From Ruminococcus sp. XPD3002 (GTDB lineage: Bacteria; Bacillota; Clostridia; Oscillospirales; Ruminococcaceae): 64,000 bases of DNA. Shown piece by piece: positions 1-8,081 of the stretch (its first letter is position 1; each line of letters begins with the position of its first letter). Made by a program: the position numbers and the translations under genes. The notes under the pieces are model-generated. The model did no database searches. It was not told where the DNA came from and saw only the letters and a program-made list of their open reading frames with translations. The DNA is taken from contig FPJT01000004.1 of NCBI GenBank assembly GCA_900119535.1, positions 1 through 64,000 of the forward strand, in the 5' to 3' direction.

Positions 1-305
1 TTCTGAAGATCATGAGCATCAGGATTTGCTCCTCCCGGATATGCACCACGTGCATTTTCAATTCCCTGAGCTGTAAGAGGATACTTTGAAGAATCCTTAA
101 GGAATTTTGCCACTGCTATGACGTCATTAATGTCTATCTTGCCGTCACAGTTAGCATCTCCGGGTGTTGTCTTACCGGCAGCAACAGCAGTGAAAGTATC
201 AGCATCATACTTTGAAGTTGCAGCAGTGTAAGAACCTGCTATCAGAGCAAGTGCAGCGATACCTGCAGCAGCTCTTTTTGCGTAATTGCTTAATGTTTTT
301 TTCAT
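1..305 (-). CDS. Secreted protein with N-terminal dockerin (partial)
   Basis: The gene runs off the left edge, so only the first ~101 residues are visible. The start is an ATG at 305 with a GGAGG Shine-Dalgarno site at 316-320. A lysine/arginine-rich start and a hydrophobic stretch (about residues 11-25) form a signal peptide. Residues ~50-95 form a type I dockerin: a first calcium loop with GDANCDGKIDINDVIAVAKF, then the linker typical of Ruminococcus dockerins (KYPLTAQGIENA). Dockerins bind cohesins on cellulosomal scaffoldins, so the protein is probably exported and docked to a cell-surface cellulosome. Having the dockerin directly after the signal peptide is less common than a C-terminal one. 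The catalytic or binding part lies outside the window, so its function is unknown. Confidence 0.8.
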   Translation of the reverse strand, partial: MKKTLSNYAKRAAAGIAALALIAGSYTAATSKYDADTFTAVAAGKTTPGDANCDGKIDINDVIAVAKFLKDSSKYPLTAQGIENARGAYPGGANPDAHDLQ

Positions 306-354
306 CTTTTCCATTCCTCCATCTGGATAAATGTTTATACGAATGTACGGCTTT

Positions 355-383
355 ATTGTACAACGTTTTTGTTAATTGTGCAA
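355..383 (-). promoter_or_regulatory. SigA-type promoter of the partial dockerin gene
   Basis: On the minus strand, TTGCAC (378-383) is followed after 17 nt by TACAAT (355-360), about 50 nt before the start codon. The rest of 306-500 is AT-rich and shows nothing else I can support. Confidence 0.5.
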
Positions 384-500
384 GTCAAATATTGTGCTTT
401 ATAAAACAATTTCACCATATAGTGTTATTATTTAAGTGAAAATAAGACTACTTTGTATCATTTCTACAATTACTATACTGATCGTTCGTGTATCATACAC

Positions 501-534
501 AAAAAGAGACTGTGCAGATTATCCGCACAGCCTC
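501..534 (-). terminator. Intrinsic terminator after the anti-sigma gene
   Basis: On the minus strand the hairpin GAGGCTGTGC / GCACAGTCTC (one mismatch) is followed by TTTTT. It lies 43 nt past the stop codon of the gene ending at 577. Confidence 0.75.
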
Positions 535-576
535 ATTATATATTCGTCAGCGTAAAACTGCTAACAGTTCCGACCG

Positions 577-1959
577 TTATTTCGGCTCGTAATTCTCCCT
601 GATGTAAGCAAGGATCCGTTCCGCACGTTCTTCACCGATATAGAAAGCCCTGTTCACCATGTGATAGGTCAGCCGCATATATCCCCTTCCGGATATCTTG
701 ATAGTTCCGCCTTCATTGGTGGTACCCTTCGGGAAAAAGCTGATCTCTGCCTTCGGAATGAATATGCTTTTTTGGTATTTTTCGTCGTCGGTGATATCAG
801 GAATATAGGGATCCTCCATTATGATATCCCACAGTGCTTCTCTGTCGGTCACTTCATAATCCTCGGGGAATACCCGCACATCAGACAAAAGCTGTCCTGC
901 ATCAACGCTAAGGTGATTCATCAGCATGTCGAGTGTATCAGGGCGATAATCATTTCTGTAATAGAAATAAAAATTATTGCTGTCACTGTACTTTACGGCG
1001 ATCATTACACTCGGATCTATCTCCATGACTCTGTAGAGGAAAGCGTCTGTTTCCACGCCCTCGTTTTCGACCGATCTGACGTGTATCGAACCAAGAAATC
1101 CGCCTATCTTAGTATCGTCTGATTCGTCAGAATAGTAGGTGCATTTATATTCGGAAGATGTGGGCGAGGTTGGTACAGAAGTATTTTCGTTGTGTAAAAA
1201 TCTGAAGCTTATTATTCTGTAATTATCTAAAACAGGATCGAAAGCAGATTGTTCCCGAGTAACGATAACAGTTGCCTCAACAGGAACCCTCGTCTGTACC
1301 TCAGGACTTGTCTGAGACGGAACGGGACTTTGCGTCTGTACGGTCGGGATCGTTTTTTTAGCCGTAGTCTGCGTGGTTTCGGGAACTGTAGTCCTTACCG
1401 CTCCCGCAGTCTGTATTCCTGTCGCATTTGTTGTGGGTACTGTAGTCCTTACCGCATTTGTTGCAGGTACTGTAGTCCTTGCCGCATTTGTTGCAGGTAC
1501 TGTAGTCCTTGACGCCGATTCTGTTCTCATTACGGCAGAGGTATTGACTTGTGTTTCCTGTACATTTTCTGCTACCGCATCGGTCTGCCTGCTTGTTCGG
1601 GTTGTAGATACGTTCTTCGCTGTTGATGCTGAACCCCGTTCTCCCGAAGCTGTAGTCTGCACCTGTTTTGTGGTCTTCGCTGTTGATGCGGCAGTCTGTA
1701 CGGAAGCATCGGTTGCTGTGGGAACTGCGGAAGTGTGTGTGTTATTGTCGCTTATGATGCCGCTGTCGGGAAAGTTACTGCTTGAAACATCCTTGCCCGA
1801 GGTAACACGCCATAATCCGATACCTGCGATAACTGCGGCACACATTCCCGATACCGCATATGAAGTCTGTTTTATTTTAACGGCTCTTACTCTGCGCTCC
1901 TCGTTTATCTTATCACCGCGAGCCATTATTCTTTCGGCTATCTCTTCATAGCTCCTCAT
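577..1959 (-). CDS. Probable anti-sigma factor, membrane-anchored
   Basis: A 460-residue protein encoded just after an ECF sigma factor, overlapping it by 14 bp. I chose the ATG at 1959 because AAGGAGGG lies 9 nt upstream; an ATG seven codons earlier lacks a site. The first ~30 residues are charged and cytoplasmic, then comes a single membrane segment (about residues 34-50). A long Thr/Ser/Ala/Val linker contains tandem copies of ATNAxRTTVP (about residues 150-200). A folded extracellular domain of about 200 residues ends the protein, and I do not recognise it. Position, overlap and topology fit an anti-sigma factor that senses an outside signal, as in the RsgI-type sensors that control cellulosome genes in Clostridium thermocellum. 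No zinc-binding anti-sigma motif or known carbohydrate-binding fold is evident, so the role is inferred from context. Confidence 0.65.
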   Translation of the reverse strand: MRSYEEIAERIMARGDKINEERRVRAVKIKQTSYAVSGMCAAVIAGIGLWRVTSGKDVSSSNFPDSGIISDNNTHTSAVPTATDASVQTAASTAKTTKQVQTTASGERGSASTAKNVSTTRTSRQTDAVAENVQETQVNTSAVMRTESASRTTVPATNAARTTVPATNAVRTTVPTTNATGIQTAGAVRTTVPETTQTTAKKTIPTVQTQSPVPSQTSPEVQTRVPVEATVIVTREQSAFDPVLDNYRIISFRFLHNENTSVPTSPTSSEYKCTYYSDESDDTKIGGFLGSIHVRSVENEGVETDAFLYRVMEIDPSVMIAVKYSDSNNFYFYYRNDYRPDTLDMLMNHLSVDAGQLLSDVRVFPEDYEVTDREALWDIIMEDPYIPDITDDEKYQKSIFIPKAEISFFPKGTTNEGGTIKISGRGYMRLTYHMVNRAFYIGEERAERILAYIRENYEPK

Positions 1960-2500
1960 ATTCAAAGCCCTCCTTTTCAAGCTGTGTTTTCAGTGCCGCC
2001 TTGGCACGATAGAGAAGATTCCTTATCTGACGCTCATTCTTTCTCATTATCTCTGCCGTTTCAGTGTTGCTGAAATTCTCTAAATAGACCAGATACAAAA
2101 CCTGTCTGTAGTCGCTGCTTAGTTTCTCCATTGCGCTGTAGAGAAGCTTTTTGTCCTCTGTATGTATATGGTTCTTTTCTATATCCTCACGGTCCGAAAG
2201 ACTGTAGAAATCATCTATGGGAACCTCGCTTATCCTGCGCCGCTTTCGGGCATAGTTATGTGCCGTATTCCTTCCGACGGAGAAAAGCCACGTCCGGAAC
2301 GTACTCTTCCCGGAGAATTTTGGTTTATCTGTATACAGCTTAAGGAAAGTTTCCTCGGATATCTCCTCGGCTTCGGTAATGCTTTCGGCAAAGCCTGTAA
2401 GGTATAGTGTAAGACCGTCCCAGTATTCTGCTACAAGGTCGGTAAAAGAATTTCTGTCACCTTCAAGAAAACGGCGGTAGCTGTCTGCACCGTTATCCAT
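1946..2500 (-). CDS. ECF RNA polymerase sigma factor
   Basis: A 184-residue sigma-70 family protein of ECF size. Region 2 is at about residues 15-80 (DLVAEYWDGLTLYLTG, then TFRTWLFSVGRNTAHNYARK). Region 4 is at about 115-170 with a helix-turn-helix (YLENFSNTETAEIMRKNERQ). The ATG at 2500 is preceded by AAAGGAG. Translation probably continues into the anti-sigma gene by the 14-bp overlap. The gene lies behind a promoter (2539-2568) whose sequence is repeated in front of the divergent dockerin gene. The simplest reading is that this sigma factor transcribes itself and that dockerin gene, with the membrane protein downstream holding it inactive until a signal arrives. The family is certain; the regulon is inferred. 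Confidence 0.9.
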   Translation of the reverse strand: MDNGADSYRRFLEGDRNSFTDLVAEYWDGLTLYLTGFAESITEAEEISEETFLKLYTDKPKFSGKSTFRTWLFSVGRNTAHNYARKRRRISEVPIDDFYSLSDREDIEKNHIHTEDKKLLYSAMEKLSSDYRQVLYLVYLENFSNTETAEIMRKNERQIRNLLYRAKAALKTQLEKEGFEYEEL

Positions 2501-2538
2501 AGAAAGCTCCTTTCATGAAAGTATATTTCCCCTATATA

Positions 2539-2568
2539 TTAGTAACATTTTTTCACGATTTGTCTCAC
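2539..2568 (-). promoter_or_regulatory. ECF-type promoter, leftward copy
   Basis: The minus strand reads GTGAGACAAATC, 8 nt, ATGTTACTAA. The same two blocks with the same spacing occur on the plus strand at 2624-2653. The match covers 22 positions that no SigA consensus explains. It lies 38 nt before the sigma factor start codon. Confidence 0.75.
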
Positions 2569-2623
2569 CTTGATTATATGAAAAAATAATTCTGTTGTCA
2601 ATATGAAATTTTCTGAAAAAACA

Positions 2624-2653
2624 GTGAGACAAATCCGCAGAAAATGTTACTAA
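2624..2653 (+). promoter_or_regulatory. ECF-type promoter, rightward copy
   Basis: The plus strand reads GTGAGACAAATC, 8 nt, ATGTTACTAA, identical in both blocks and spacing to the leftward copy. It is 45 nt upstream of the ATG of the dockerin protein at 2699. Confidence 0.75.
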
Positions 2654-2698
2654 GTAGTGAAAGGCTAAAACTACGCCATAAGCAAAGGAGGAATCACT

Positions 2699-4387
2699 AT
2701 GAAAAAAATTACAGCTATTTTATTATCTGCGGTACTTACTTCTGCACCTGTCAGCGCTGTGACCGCAAATGCTGAGACCGCAGAGGGGAACTATGCGGAA
2801 AGCTATGAAAACGTCCTTAAGGGATTTGCAGGAGAAAACTATATTCATCTCAGCTTCTGGGACCAATATTACGGAAATACTGCTCATATTCTGGATACCG
2901 CCAATAAGATCCATATCATCCCGAGCAGTTATCACGGGACTGTTATAACTGTAGAAGAGGGTACGGAACTTCCCGTGGAGGAAATAACGGATGCGGCTTT
3001 CATTGCGGGTTCTGCAACTCCCGAGATAACAAAGGTTGATAATGACACCTACACGTTAGAGGCGATCCGCAGCGATCAGCGCAAGCTTTTCTATGATGCA
3101 CTGAAAAGCTGTGACTGCGTCAGCAGAATAGAGGAAAAGCTTGTTACCTATGAGGATACGGTAAATGCTTTCGCCGTTCAGCAATGGTACATAAAAACGG
3201 ATAAAGGTCCCGAGGCTCTTACAGAGGAATACCCCGAGCTTGACCTTGTATATTCTCCAAAATTTAAAAAGGATGCAGAACGTCAGGGCTTCGATTATTG
3301 CTATACAGGCGGACTTGACCTCAGTAATGCCTATGATACGCTTACAAACATGGCAGAAAGCGGTTATGGCTTTATGCTGAGCGGAATAATGACATGTCTG
3401 GGACAGGATATCACGGAAGAGCATGAATGTACACGCATAGTCTACACCAAGGAAAACAGCGGTACATCCGGTACTATGAGATCTCCCGAGAACGTTGAGG
3501 AATACCTCAGGGAAAGCTACGAAAAGCGCATCCCCCTTGATAAGGATTCCGCACTTTTTACACATAAATGCGATGAGGCTTTTATGATACCTGATGATGA
3601 CCACGGTGCTGTATTCTATTTCATTGAAAGCTATCCCGAAATGATCAATTTCAAAGTCCCGAAAGAGACTGACAGAAATCTGATAAAGCAGATAGTTTCA
3701 GAAGTTGATGATAAGCTTGTCTTTGAATGTGAGACTATAGCTTCAGGTGAGACATATAATTGTTCCGTAAAGATGAAAGACGGTGCTATCGGCAGCGTGA
3801 ACGTCAAAAAACTCTATAATAGACTATCAGATGTGGCCAATGATCTTATCTATAGGTTCGATCAGTCTGAGATCACATATTCCGCCTGTCCATATCTGAC
3901 AGAATATGATCTGTACATCAATGAAAAAGAGATAACGGAAAAACTCGACGAATACCTTAAGGACAATAACGTGAAAGCTGCGCTTGTAAAACAGTCGGAA
4001 AGAAATACCTTGCGCATAGTTCCCGACGATGATTTATCCTTCACAGAGCACTACGATCTGGCACAGGATATCAAGGATAAAACAGGTCTAATGCCATACG
4101 GCTTTAGCGATACAGGTGTTCCTCCTATAATAGGAAAAACGATCCACCTTAATAATTATGTCAACGGCGATGCAAACTGTGATAAAGGCGTTGGGCTTGC
4201 TGACGCGCTGGCTATTCTGCAATATGTCGCAAATGCTGAAAAGTACCCACTGACAACACAGGGACTTTTCAATGCTGACATAGTCGGCGAAGGCGACGGC
4301 ATTACTCCTCTCGATGCCCTCGAGATACAGAAGTGGGATGCAAATTATGGCAACCCGTATTCAGTTCCGCAGTCTGCACTGGAATAA
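2699..4387 (+). CDS. Secreted dockerin protein under ECF control
   Basis: A 562-residue exported protein. Residues 1-25 are a signal peptide ending near SAVTANA. The middle ~450 residues match no family I can name. They contain repeated alpha/beta stretches and phrases such as IHIIPSSYHG and LRIVPDDDLSF that suggest two or three related subdomains. Residues ~485-550 are a type I dockerin: GDANCDKGVGLADALAILQY, a linker with KYPLTTQGLFNADI, and a second loop GEGDGITPLDALEIQKWDA. The start ATG follows AAGGAGG. It stands alone, transcribed away from the ECF sigma operon and sharing its special promoter. It is probably a cellulosome component made on demand, perhaps a binding or protease-inhibitor-like subunit, but no catalytic signature is visible. 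Confidence 0.85.
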   Translation: MKKITAILLSAVLTSAPVSAVTANAETAEGNYAESYENVLKGFAGENYIHLSFWDQYYGNTAHILDTANKIHIIPSSYHGTVITVEEGTELPVEEITDAAFIAGSATPEITKVDNDTYTLEAIRSDQRKLFYDALKSCDCVSRIEEKLVTYEDTVNAFAVQQWYIKTDKGPEALTEEYPELDLVYSPKFKKDAERQGFDYCYTGGLDLSNAYDTLTNMAESGYGFMLSGIMTCLGQDITEEHECTRIVYTKENSGTSGTMRSPENVEEYLRESYEKRIPLDKDSALFTHKCDEAFMIPDDDHGAVFYFIESYPEMINFKVPKETDRNLIKQIVSEVDDKLVFECETIASGETYNCSVKMKDGAIGSVNVKKLYNRLSDVANDLIYRFDQSEITYSACPYLTEYDLYINEKEITEKLDEYLKDNNVKAALVKQSERNTLRIVPDDDLSFTEHYDLAQDIKDKTGLMPYGFSDTGVPPIIGKTIHLNNYVNGDANCDKGVGLADALAILQYVANAEKYPLTTQGLFNADIVGEGDGITPLDALEIQKWDANYGNPYSVPQSALE

Positions 4388-4532
4388 AAGGCTGTTTTCA
4401 GGCTTAAACGTCAGTTTATTTAAAACAGTATTTTCGGTGAAGCGCTCCGTATAGCTCAGGATAATCTGAACTCGAAGAATTTCTACGCTTGCAACCCTTC
4501 ATTTGACAAGAACTGCGGCAGATAAAACATTT

Positions 4533-4568
4533 AAAGCCATAGTATCATCACGATACTATGGCTTTTTT
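4533..4568 (+). terminator. Intrinsic terminator
   Basis: A perfect 11-bp hairpin (GCCATAGTATC, 5-nt loop, GATACTATGGC) is followed by six T. It sits between the convergent dockerin gene and bioA and ends 9 bp before the bioA stop codon. Confidence 0.8.
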
Positions 4569-4576
4569 GCCGATAT

Positions 4577-5776
4577 TCAAGTGAACCATTCCTTCATCAC
4601 GTCAAGAACTGTAACAAGCTCTCCTTCGCTTATGACATACGGTACCATTGCATACATGTATTTAAGGAAAGGTCTGCTGAAAACTCCTCGCTCGTATGCG
4701 AATTTTCTGAAGCCGTCAAGCGTCTTAGCATCCGTCACCTCTATGCAGACACATCCGCCCATTATCCTTACCTCTCTTACACGGGGATCGCTGAAGCCTG
4801 CCATTTCACGTTTAGTTATCTCCTCTATCCTGCGTATCTTCAACATATAATCTTCACGCTCAAACAGCTCTATGGACTTAAGCGCCGCCGAACATGCAAG
4901 TGCATTTCCCATGAATGTAGGTCCGTGCATCAGCGCGTGAGTGGGATCGTCGCTTATAAATCCGTCCCACACCCTTTTATTCGCTACAGTGACTGCATGA
5001 CCGATATATCCGCCTGTCAGTGCTTTTCCAAGGACAAGTATATCCGGCAGTACAAGGTCCGAAACGAAACGGTTCCCTGTACGTCCGAAACCTGTAGCCA
5101 CCTCGTCGAAAATAAGCAGTACATCATACTCGTTGCAAAGCTGTCTCGCCCTTTCAAGGAAGCTCACGTCGTACATTCTCATTCCGCCTGCACCCTGTAA
5201 AAGAGGTTCAACGATAATGCAGGTAAGACGGTCTCCGTACTCAGCAAACGCTTTTTCCAGCGCAGGTATCTCAGTCGGGATGTGTACAACTCCCCTTTTC
5301 TTCTCGCCGCTGCTTCCGAAAGCAAAGTGGTAGTCCTCGTCGTCACCGACCTCCATTGCCTTGAAGGTGTCACCGTGATAAGCGTGTTCAAGCGCAAGTA
5401 TGGTATCACGTCCCGAACCTCTGTTTGTGTTGAATTGCAAAGCCATTTTCAGCGCCACCTCAACGGCTACGCTTCCCGAATCCGAGAAAAAGCAGTAGTC
5501 CAGATCTCCCGGAAGCCATTCTGCAAGCTTGTCCGATAGCTTCTGAACAGGTTCATGGGTAAGACCGCCAAGCATCACATGTGCGAACTTTTCAAGCTGT
5601 CCGCTAATGGCGGCGTTTATCTCAGGGTGACTGTAACCGTGTATCACGCTCCACCACGATGATACCGAGTCGATAAGGTCGTGACCGTCCTCGGTATACA
5701 GATGAACTCCCTCTGCACGTACTATCTTTAGGGGAGCATCAAGTGTTTTCATTTGTGCATAAGGATACCAGATCAT
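4577..5776 (-). CDS. bioA: Adenosylmethionine-8-amino-7-oxononanoate aminotransferase
   Basis: A 399-residue class III aminotransferase. It makes 7,8-diaminopelargonate from KAPA using S-adenosylmethionine and PLP. The start WYPYAQM matches the substrate-binding start of BioA (WHPYxQ). SWWSVIHGYSHPEIN is the conserved BioA block, IFDEVATGFGRTG carries the PLP-binding Asp, and GKALTGGYIG has the PLP lysine. It is the last gene of the bioY-bioB-bioD-bioA operon and overlaps bioD by 4 bp. Confidence 0.95.
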   Translation of the reverse strand: MIWYPYAQMKTLDAPLKIVRAEGVHLYTEDGHDLIDSVSSWWSVIHGYSHPEINAAISGQLEKFAHVMLGGLTHEPVQKLSDKLAEWLPGDLDYCFFSDSGSVAVEVALKMALQFNTNRGSGRDTILALEHAYHGDTFKAMEVGDDEDYHFAFGSSGEKKRGVVHIPTEIPALEKAFAEYGDRLTCIIVEPLLQGAGGMRMYDVSFLERARQLCNEYDVLLIFDEVATGFGRTGNRFVSDLVLPDILVLGKALTGGYIGHAVTVANKRVWDGFISDDPTHALMHGPTFMGNALACSAALKSIELFEREDYMLKIRRIEEITKREMAGFSDPRVREVRIMGGCVCIEVTDAKTLDGFRKFAYERGVFSRPFLKYMYAMVPYVISEGELVTVLDVMKEWFT

Positions 5777-6465
5777 AAATTACCTCCCTGACTGCATATA
5801 CCGATAAGCGTTTCAGCGGAGATATCCAAATCGCTGTCATTATATCCTACACATGCGATAACGGGAAGTCCCGTCAGCTTTTCGCACATAAACCTGTTAT
5901 CCTCCTGCATTACATCACCTTTGCGGTAATTGTTCAGAATTATTCCCCTGACTTCAAGACCGTGAGACCTCATGTATTCAACAGTCAGCACTGTATTGTT
6001 GATAGTTCCGAGACCTGCATCCGCAACTATCAGAGTCGGCAGCTCCAGTGCCTTTATGATGTCCTCCAGCATGATAACAGTTTCATCGTATCGTATGGGA
6101 CAAACTATACCTCCGCTTCCCTCGCAGACTACGGTCTCGTACTCCTTGCACAGCTGTCTGTACTGTGAAATGACCGTATCCATTGCGACGGGGTTTCCCT
6201 CTATCCTTGAAGCAAGATGCGGAGAATAGGCTCTTTCATAGACATAGGGACACATGGTATCAAGGGACTGAGTGATGCCCGATACTGTCTTTACGAACTG
6301 AGCATCCCCGGGGATGAGTCCGCCCTTTTCGTCCCTTTCATTCCCGCTTACAGCCGCCTTGAAGTATGCGGTATCAACTCCTGCTTCACGGAGTTTTTTC
6401 ACCAATAAGGCCGTCACGTATGTCTTGCCTATATCCGTACCTGTTCCCGTGATGAATATACTCAT
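5773..6465 (-). CDS. bioD: Dethiobiotin synthetase
   Basis: A 230-residue ATP-dependent enzyme that closes the ureido ring of dethiobiotin using CO2 and 7,8-diaminopelargonate. The N-terminus has the P-loop GTGTDIGKTYV, then KAAVSG where the substrate lysine lies. VCEGSGGIVCPI is the family block with the catalytic-site EGxGG, and ILNNY ends the nucleotide pocket. It overlaps both neighbours by 4 bp (ATGA), so the three bio genes are translationally coupled. Confidence 0.95.
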   Translation of the reverse strand: MSIFITGTGTDIGKTYVTALLVKKLREAGVDTAYFKAAVSGNERDEKGGLIPGDAQFVKTVSGITQSLDTMCPYVYERAYSPHLASRIEGNPVAMDTVISQYRQLCKEYETVVCEGSGGIVCPIRYDETVIMLEDIIKALELPTLIVADAGLGTINNTVLTVEYMRSHGLEVRGIILNNYRKGDVMQEDNRFMCEKLTGLPVIACVGYNDSDLDISAETLIGICSQGGNL

Positions 6466-7433
6466 TTCTGTCTCCTTTCCGTTGAAAAGCCCATACTGTT
6501 CAGCATTTCAATATCCCCCTGTATGTCATTTCCCGAAGTCGTCAGCATATCACCTGTGATAGTTGCATCCGCACCCGAAAGAAAAGCCTTTGCGCCGCAG
6601 TTTTCCATGAGATTCCTGCCTGCCGCAAGTCTGATATCTGCTTCGGGGACTATATAGCGGAACAATGCCACAGTACGCAGAATATCCTCCGCAGTTATCC
6701 GCACTGTATTTTCAAGGGGAGTCCCCTTTATAGGCATTAATGCATTGATAGGTATGGACTTTACGCCCAGTTCCGAGAGACTTACCGCCATATCTATCCT
6801 ATCCTCCCAGTTCTCTCCCATACCGATTATGCCTCCCGAACAGACCTCGAATCCTGCTTTCTGAGCACGTCTGATACATTCTATTTTGTCCTCGTAGGAG
6901 TGAGTGGTGCATATATTGGGAAAATTTCTCCGTGAAGTCTCTATATTGGCGTGATAGCGCCTTACTCCTGCACTGTGAAGCCTGTCAAACTGCTCCTGAG
7001 AGAGAAGTCCGTGTGAAGCGCATAGTTCAAGACTGCTCTTGCTGTCCATAAGCTTATAGGCAGATATCGCCTTTTCAAAGTCATCATCGCTGAGAGTTCT
7101 GCCTGCCGTGACAATTGAAAAGCGGTGAACGCCCCTCTCCTCGTTATGCAGACACTCAGCAAGTATCTTCTCCTCGTCAAGGAAGGGATACTCCTCTATA
7201 CCAGTGCAGTGATGTGCGGACTGAGCGCAGAATTTGCAGTTCTCGGAACAGCGTCCGCTTCTGCCGTTTATTATGCTGCAAAGGTCCACATGTTCGCCCT
7301 TGAAATGCTTTCTTATCCTGTCAGCACCGCTGCAAAGCTGTTCAAGTTCGGCAGTGATAAAGAAATCCGTATCGTCACCGCGCTTTATACGGTATCCGCC
7401 AATAATATCCTCAGCAAGTTTTATAACATCCAT
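6462..7433 (-). CDS. bioB: Biotin synthase
   Basis: A 323-residue radical SAM enzyme that inserts sulfur into dethiobiotin. The CxxxCxxC cluster motif is in GRCSENCKFCAQSAHH (about residues 59-74). YHANIETSRRNFPNICTTH and CSGGIIGMGE are characteristic BioB blocks, and AAGRNLMENCGAKAFLSGAD supplies the arginine that ligates the second cluster. The gene starts 2 nt after bioY. Genes for the pimelate and KAPA steps (bioF, bioC, bioH, bioW) are absent from the window, so the cell must import KAPA or make it elsewhere. Confidence 0.96.
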   Translation of the reverse strand: MDVIKLAEDIIGGYRIKRGDDTDFFITAELEQLCSGADRIRKHFKGEHVDLCSIINGRSGRCSENCKFCAQSAHHCTGIEEYPFLDEEKILAECLHNEERGVHRFSIVTAGRTLSDDDFEKAISAYKLMDSKSSLELCASHGLLSQEQFDRLHSAGVRRYHANIETSRRNFPNICTTHSYEDKIECIRRAQKAGFEVCSGGIIGMGENWEDRIDMAVSLSELGVKSIPINALMPIKGTPLENTVRITAEDILRTVALFRYIVPEADIRLAAGRNLMENCGAKAFLSGADATITGDMLTTSGNDIQGDIEMLNSMGFSTERRQK

Positions 7434-7435
7434 AT

Positions 7436-7999
7436 TTACGCCTCCTTAAGACTTAACACAGGCAGCAGTCTCTTTCCGAGAACCGCTGAAAGTATGCAGA
7501 GTAAAATATCTCCCGGAACTGCAAGTACAAAGCAGTAAAGGAACAGTTTTCCGATACCGATTGGATCCTTCAGCCAGAGAACGCTTATCATTCTGTAATA
7601 CACCATTCCAAGTGCATAGACTATACCGAGTCCCGCAAAACAGCCTGCAAGCAGACGTGCTGTAGTCAGGCTTCCGCTGTGTACGATGTGGCCTGTGATG
7701 TAGGAACCTGCTATAAAGCCGATAAGATAGCCGAACGTCGGCTGAAGTACATAACCGATACCGCCTCCGCCTGTAAATACGGGGAGTCCTGCGAGTCCAA
7801 GCACTACATAAATAGCGGTCGCAGCTGTACCTTTGTTTTTACCGAGGAATACACCTGCCAGTGTAGTAAACAGGAATTGGAGCGTAAAGGGACAAACGGG
7901 TACAGGTATGCGTATATATGCACCTGCGGTAATGAGCGCCGTAAACAGCGCAGTAAGTACAATATCCCTTGTCTTGTTCTGAGTTCTGATAACAGTCAC
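7436..7999 (-). CDS. bioY: Biotin transporter BioY (S component)
   Basis: The substrate-specific membrane subunit of an ECF-type biotin importer, about 187 residues with six hydrophobic segments. GAYIRIPVPVCPFTLQFLFT and GLAGLPVFTGGGGIGYVLQP are BioY signatures. A longer reading frame begins at 8134, but a perfect promoter at 8016-8044 places the transcript start near 8009, inside that extension. The first in-frame start after it is GTG at 7999. GAAAGGA lies almost directly before it, so spacing is tight and the exact start remains uncertain. It is the first gene of the biotin operon, pairing uptake with synthesis. Confidence 0.88.
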   Translation of the reverse strand: MTVIRTQNKTRDIVLTALFTALITAGAYIRIPVPVCPFTLQFLFTTLAGVFLGKNKGTAATAIYVVLGLAGLPVFTGGGGIGYVLQPTFGYLIGFIAGSYITGHIVHSGSLTTARLLAGCFAGLGIVYALGMVYYRMISVLWLKDPIGIGKLFLYCFVLAVPGDILLCILSAVLGKRLLPVLSLKEA

Positions 8000-8015
8000 A
8001 TCCTTTCGATCATAT

Positions 8016-8044
8016 ATTATATCATCATCGGAGCTCTTTGTCAA
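8016..8044 (-). promoter_or_regulatory. Promoter of the biotin operon
   Basis: Minus strand: TTGACA (8039-8044), 17-nt spacer, TATAAT (8016-8021), a consensus SigA promoter. It shows that translation of bioY must start below about 8009. Confidence 0.85.
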
Positions 8045-8069
8045 CCTGTTTTCACGTAAAAGGTGACAA
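8038..8069. promoter_or_regulatory. Candidate BirA operator
   Basis: TTGTCAACC (8038-8046), 14 nt, AGGTGACAA (8061-8069): the right arm matches the inverted left arm at 7 of 9 positions. Known biotin operators are TTGT(A/T)AACC with a 14-16-nt spacer and an inverted partner. This one covers the -35 box of the bioY promoter, where a repressor would block transcription. No birA gene is in the window. Confidence 0.55.
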
Positions 8070-8081
8070 CAAAACGATAAA

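Noticed and set aside
1373..1951. Rightward frame opposite the anti-sigma gene
   Set aside because: It mirrors the Thr/Val-rich repeat of the real gene and has no ribosome-binding site.
4443..4498. A tRNA-like start (CTCCGTATAGCTCAGGAT) after the dockerin gene
   Set aside because: No T arm with TTC loop and no acceptor pairing follow within 90 nt; resemblance to the D arm alone is not enough.
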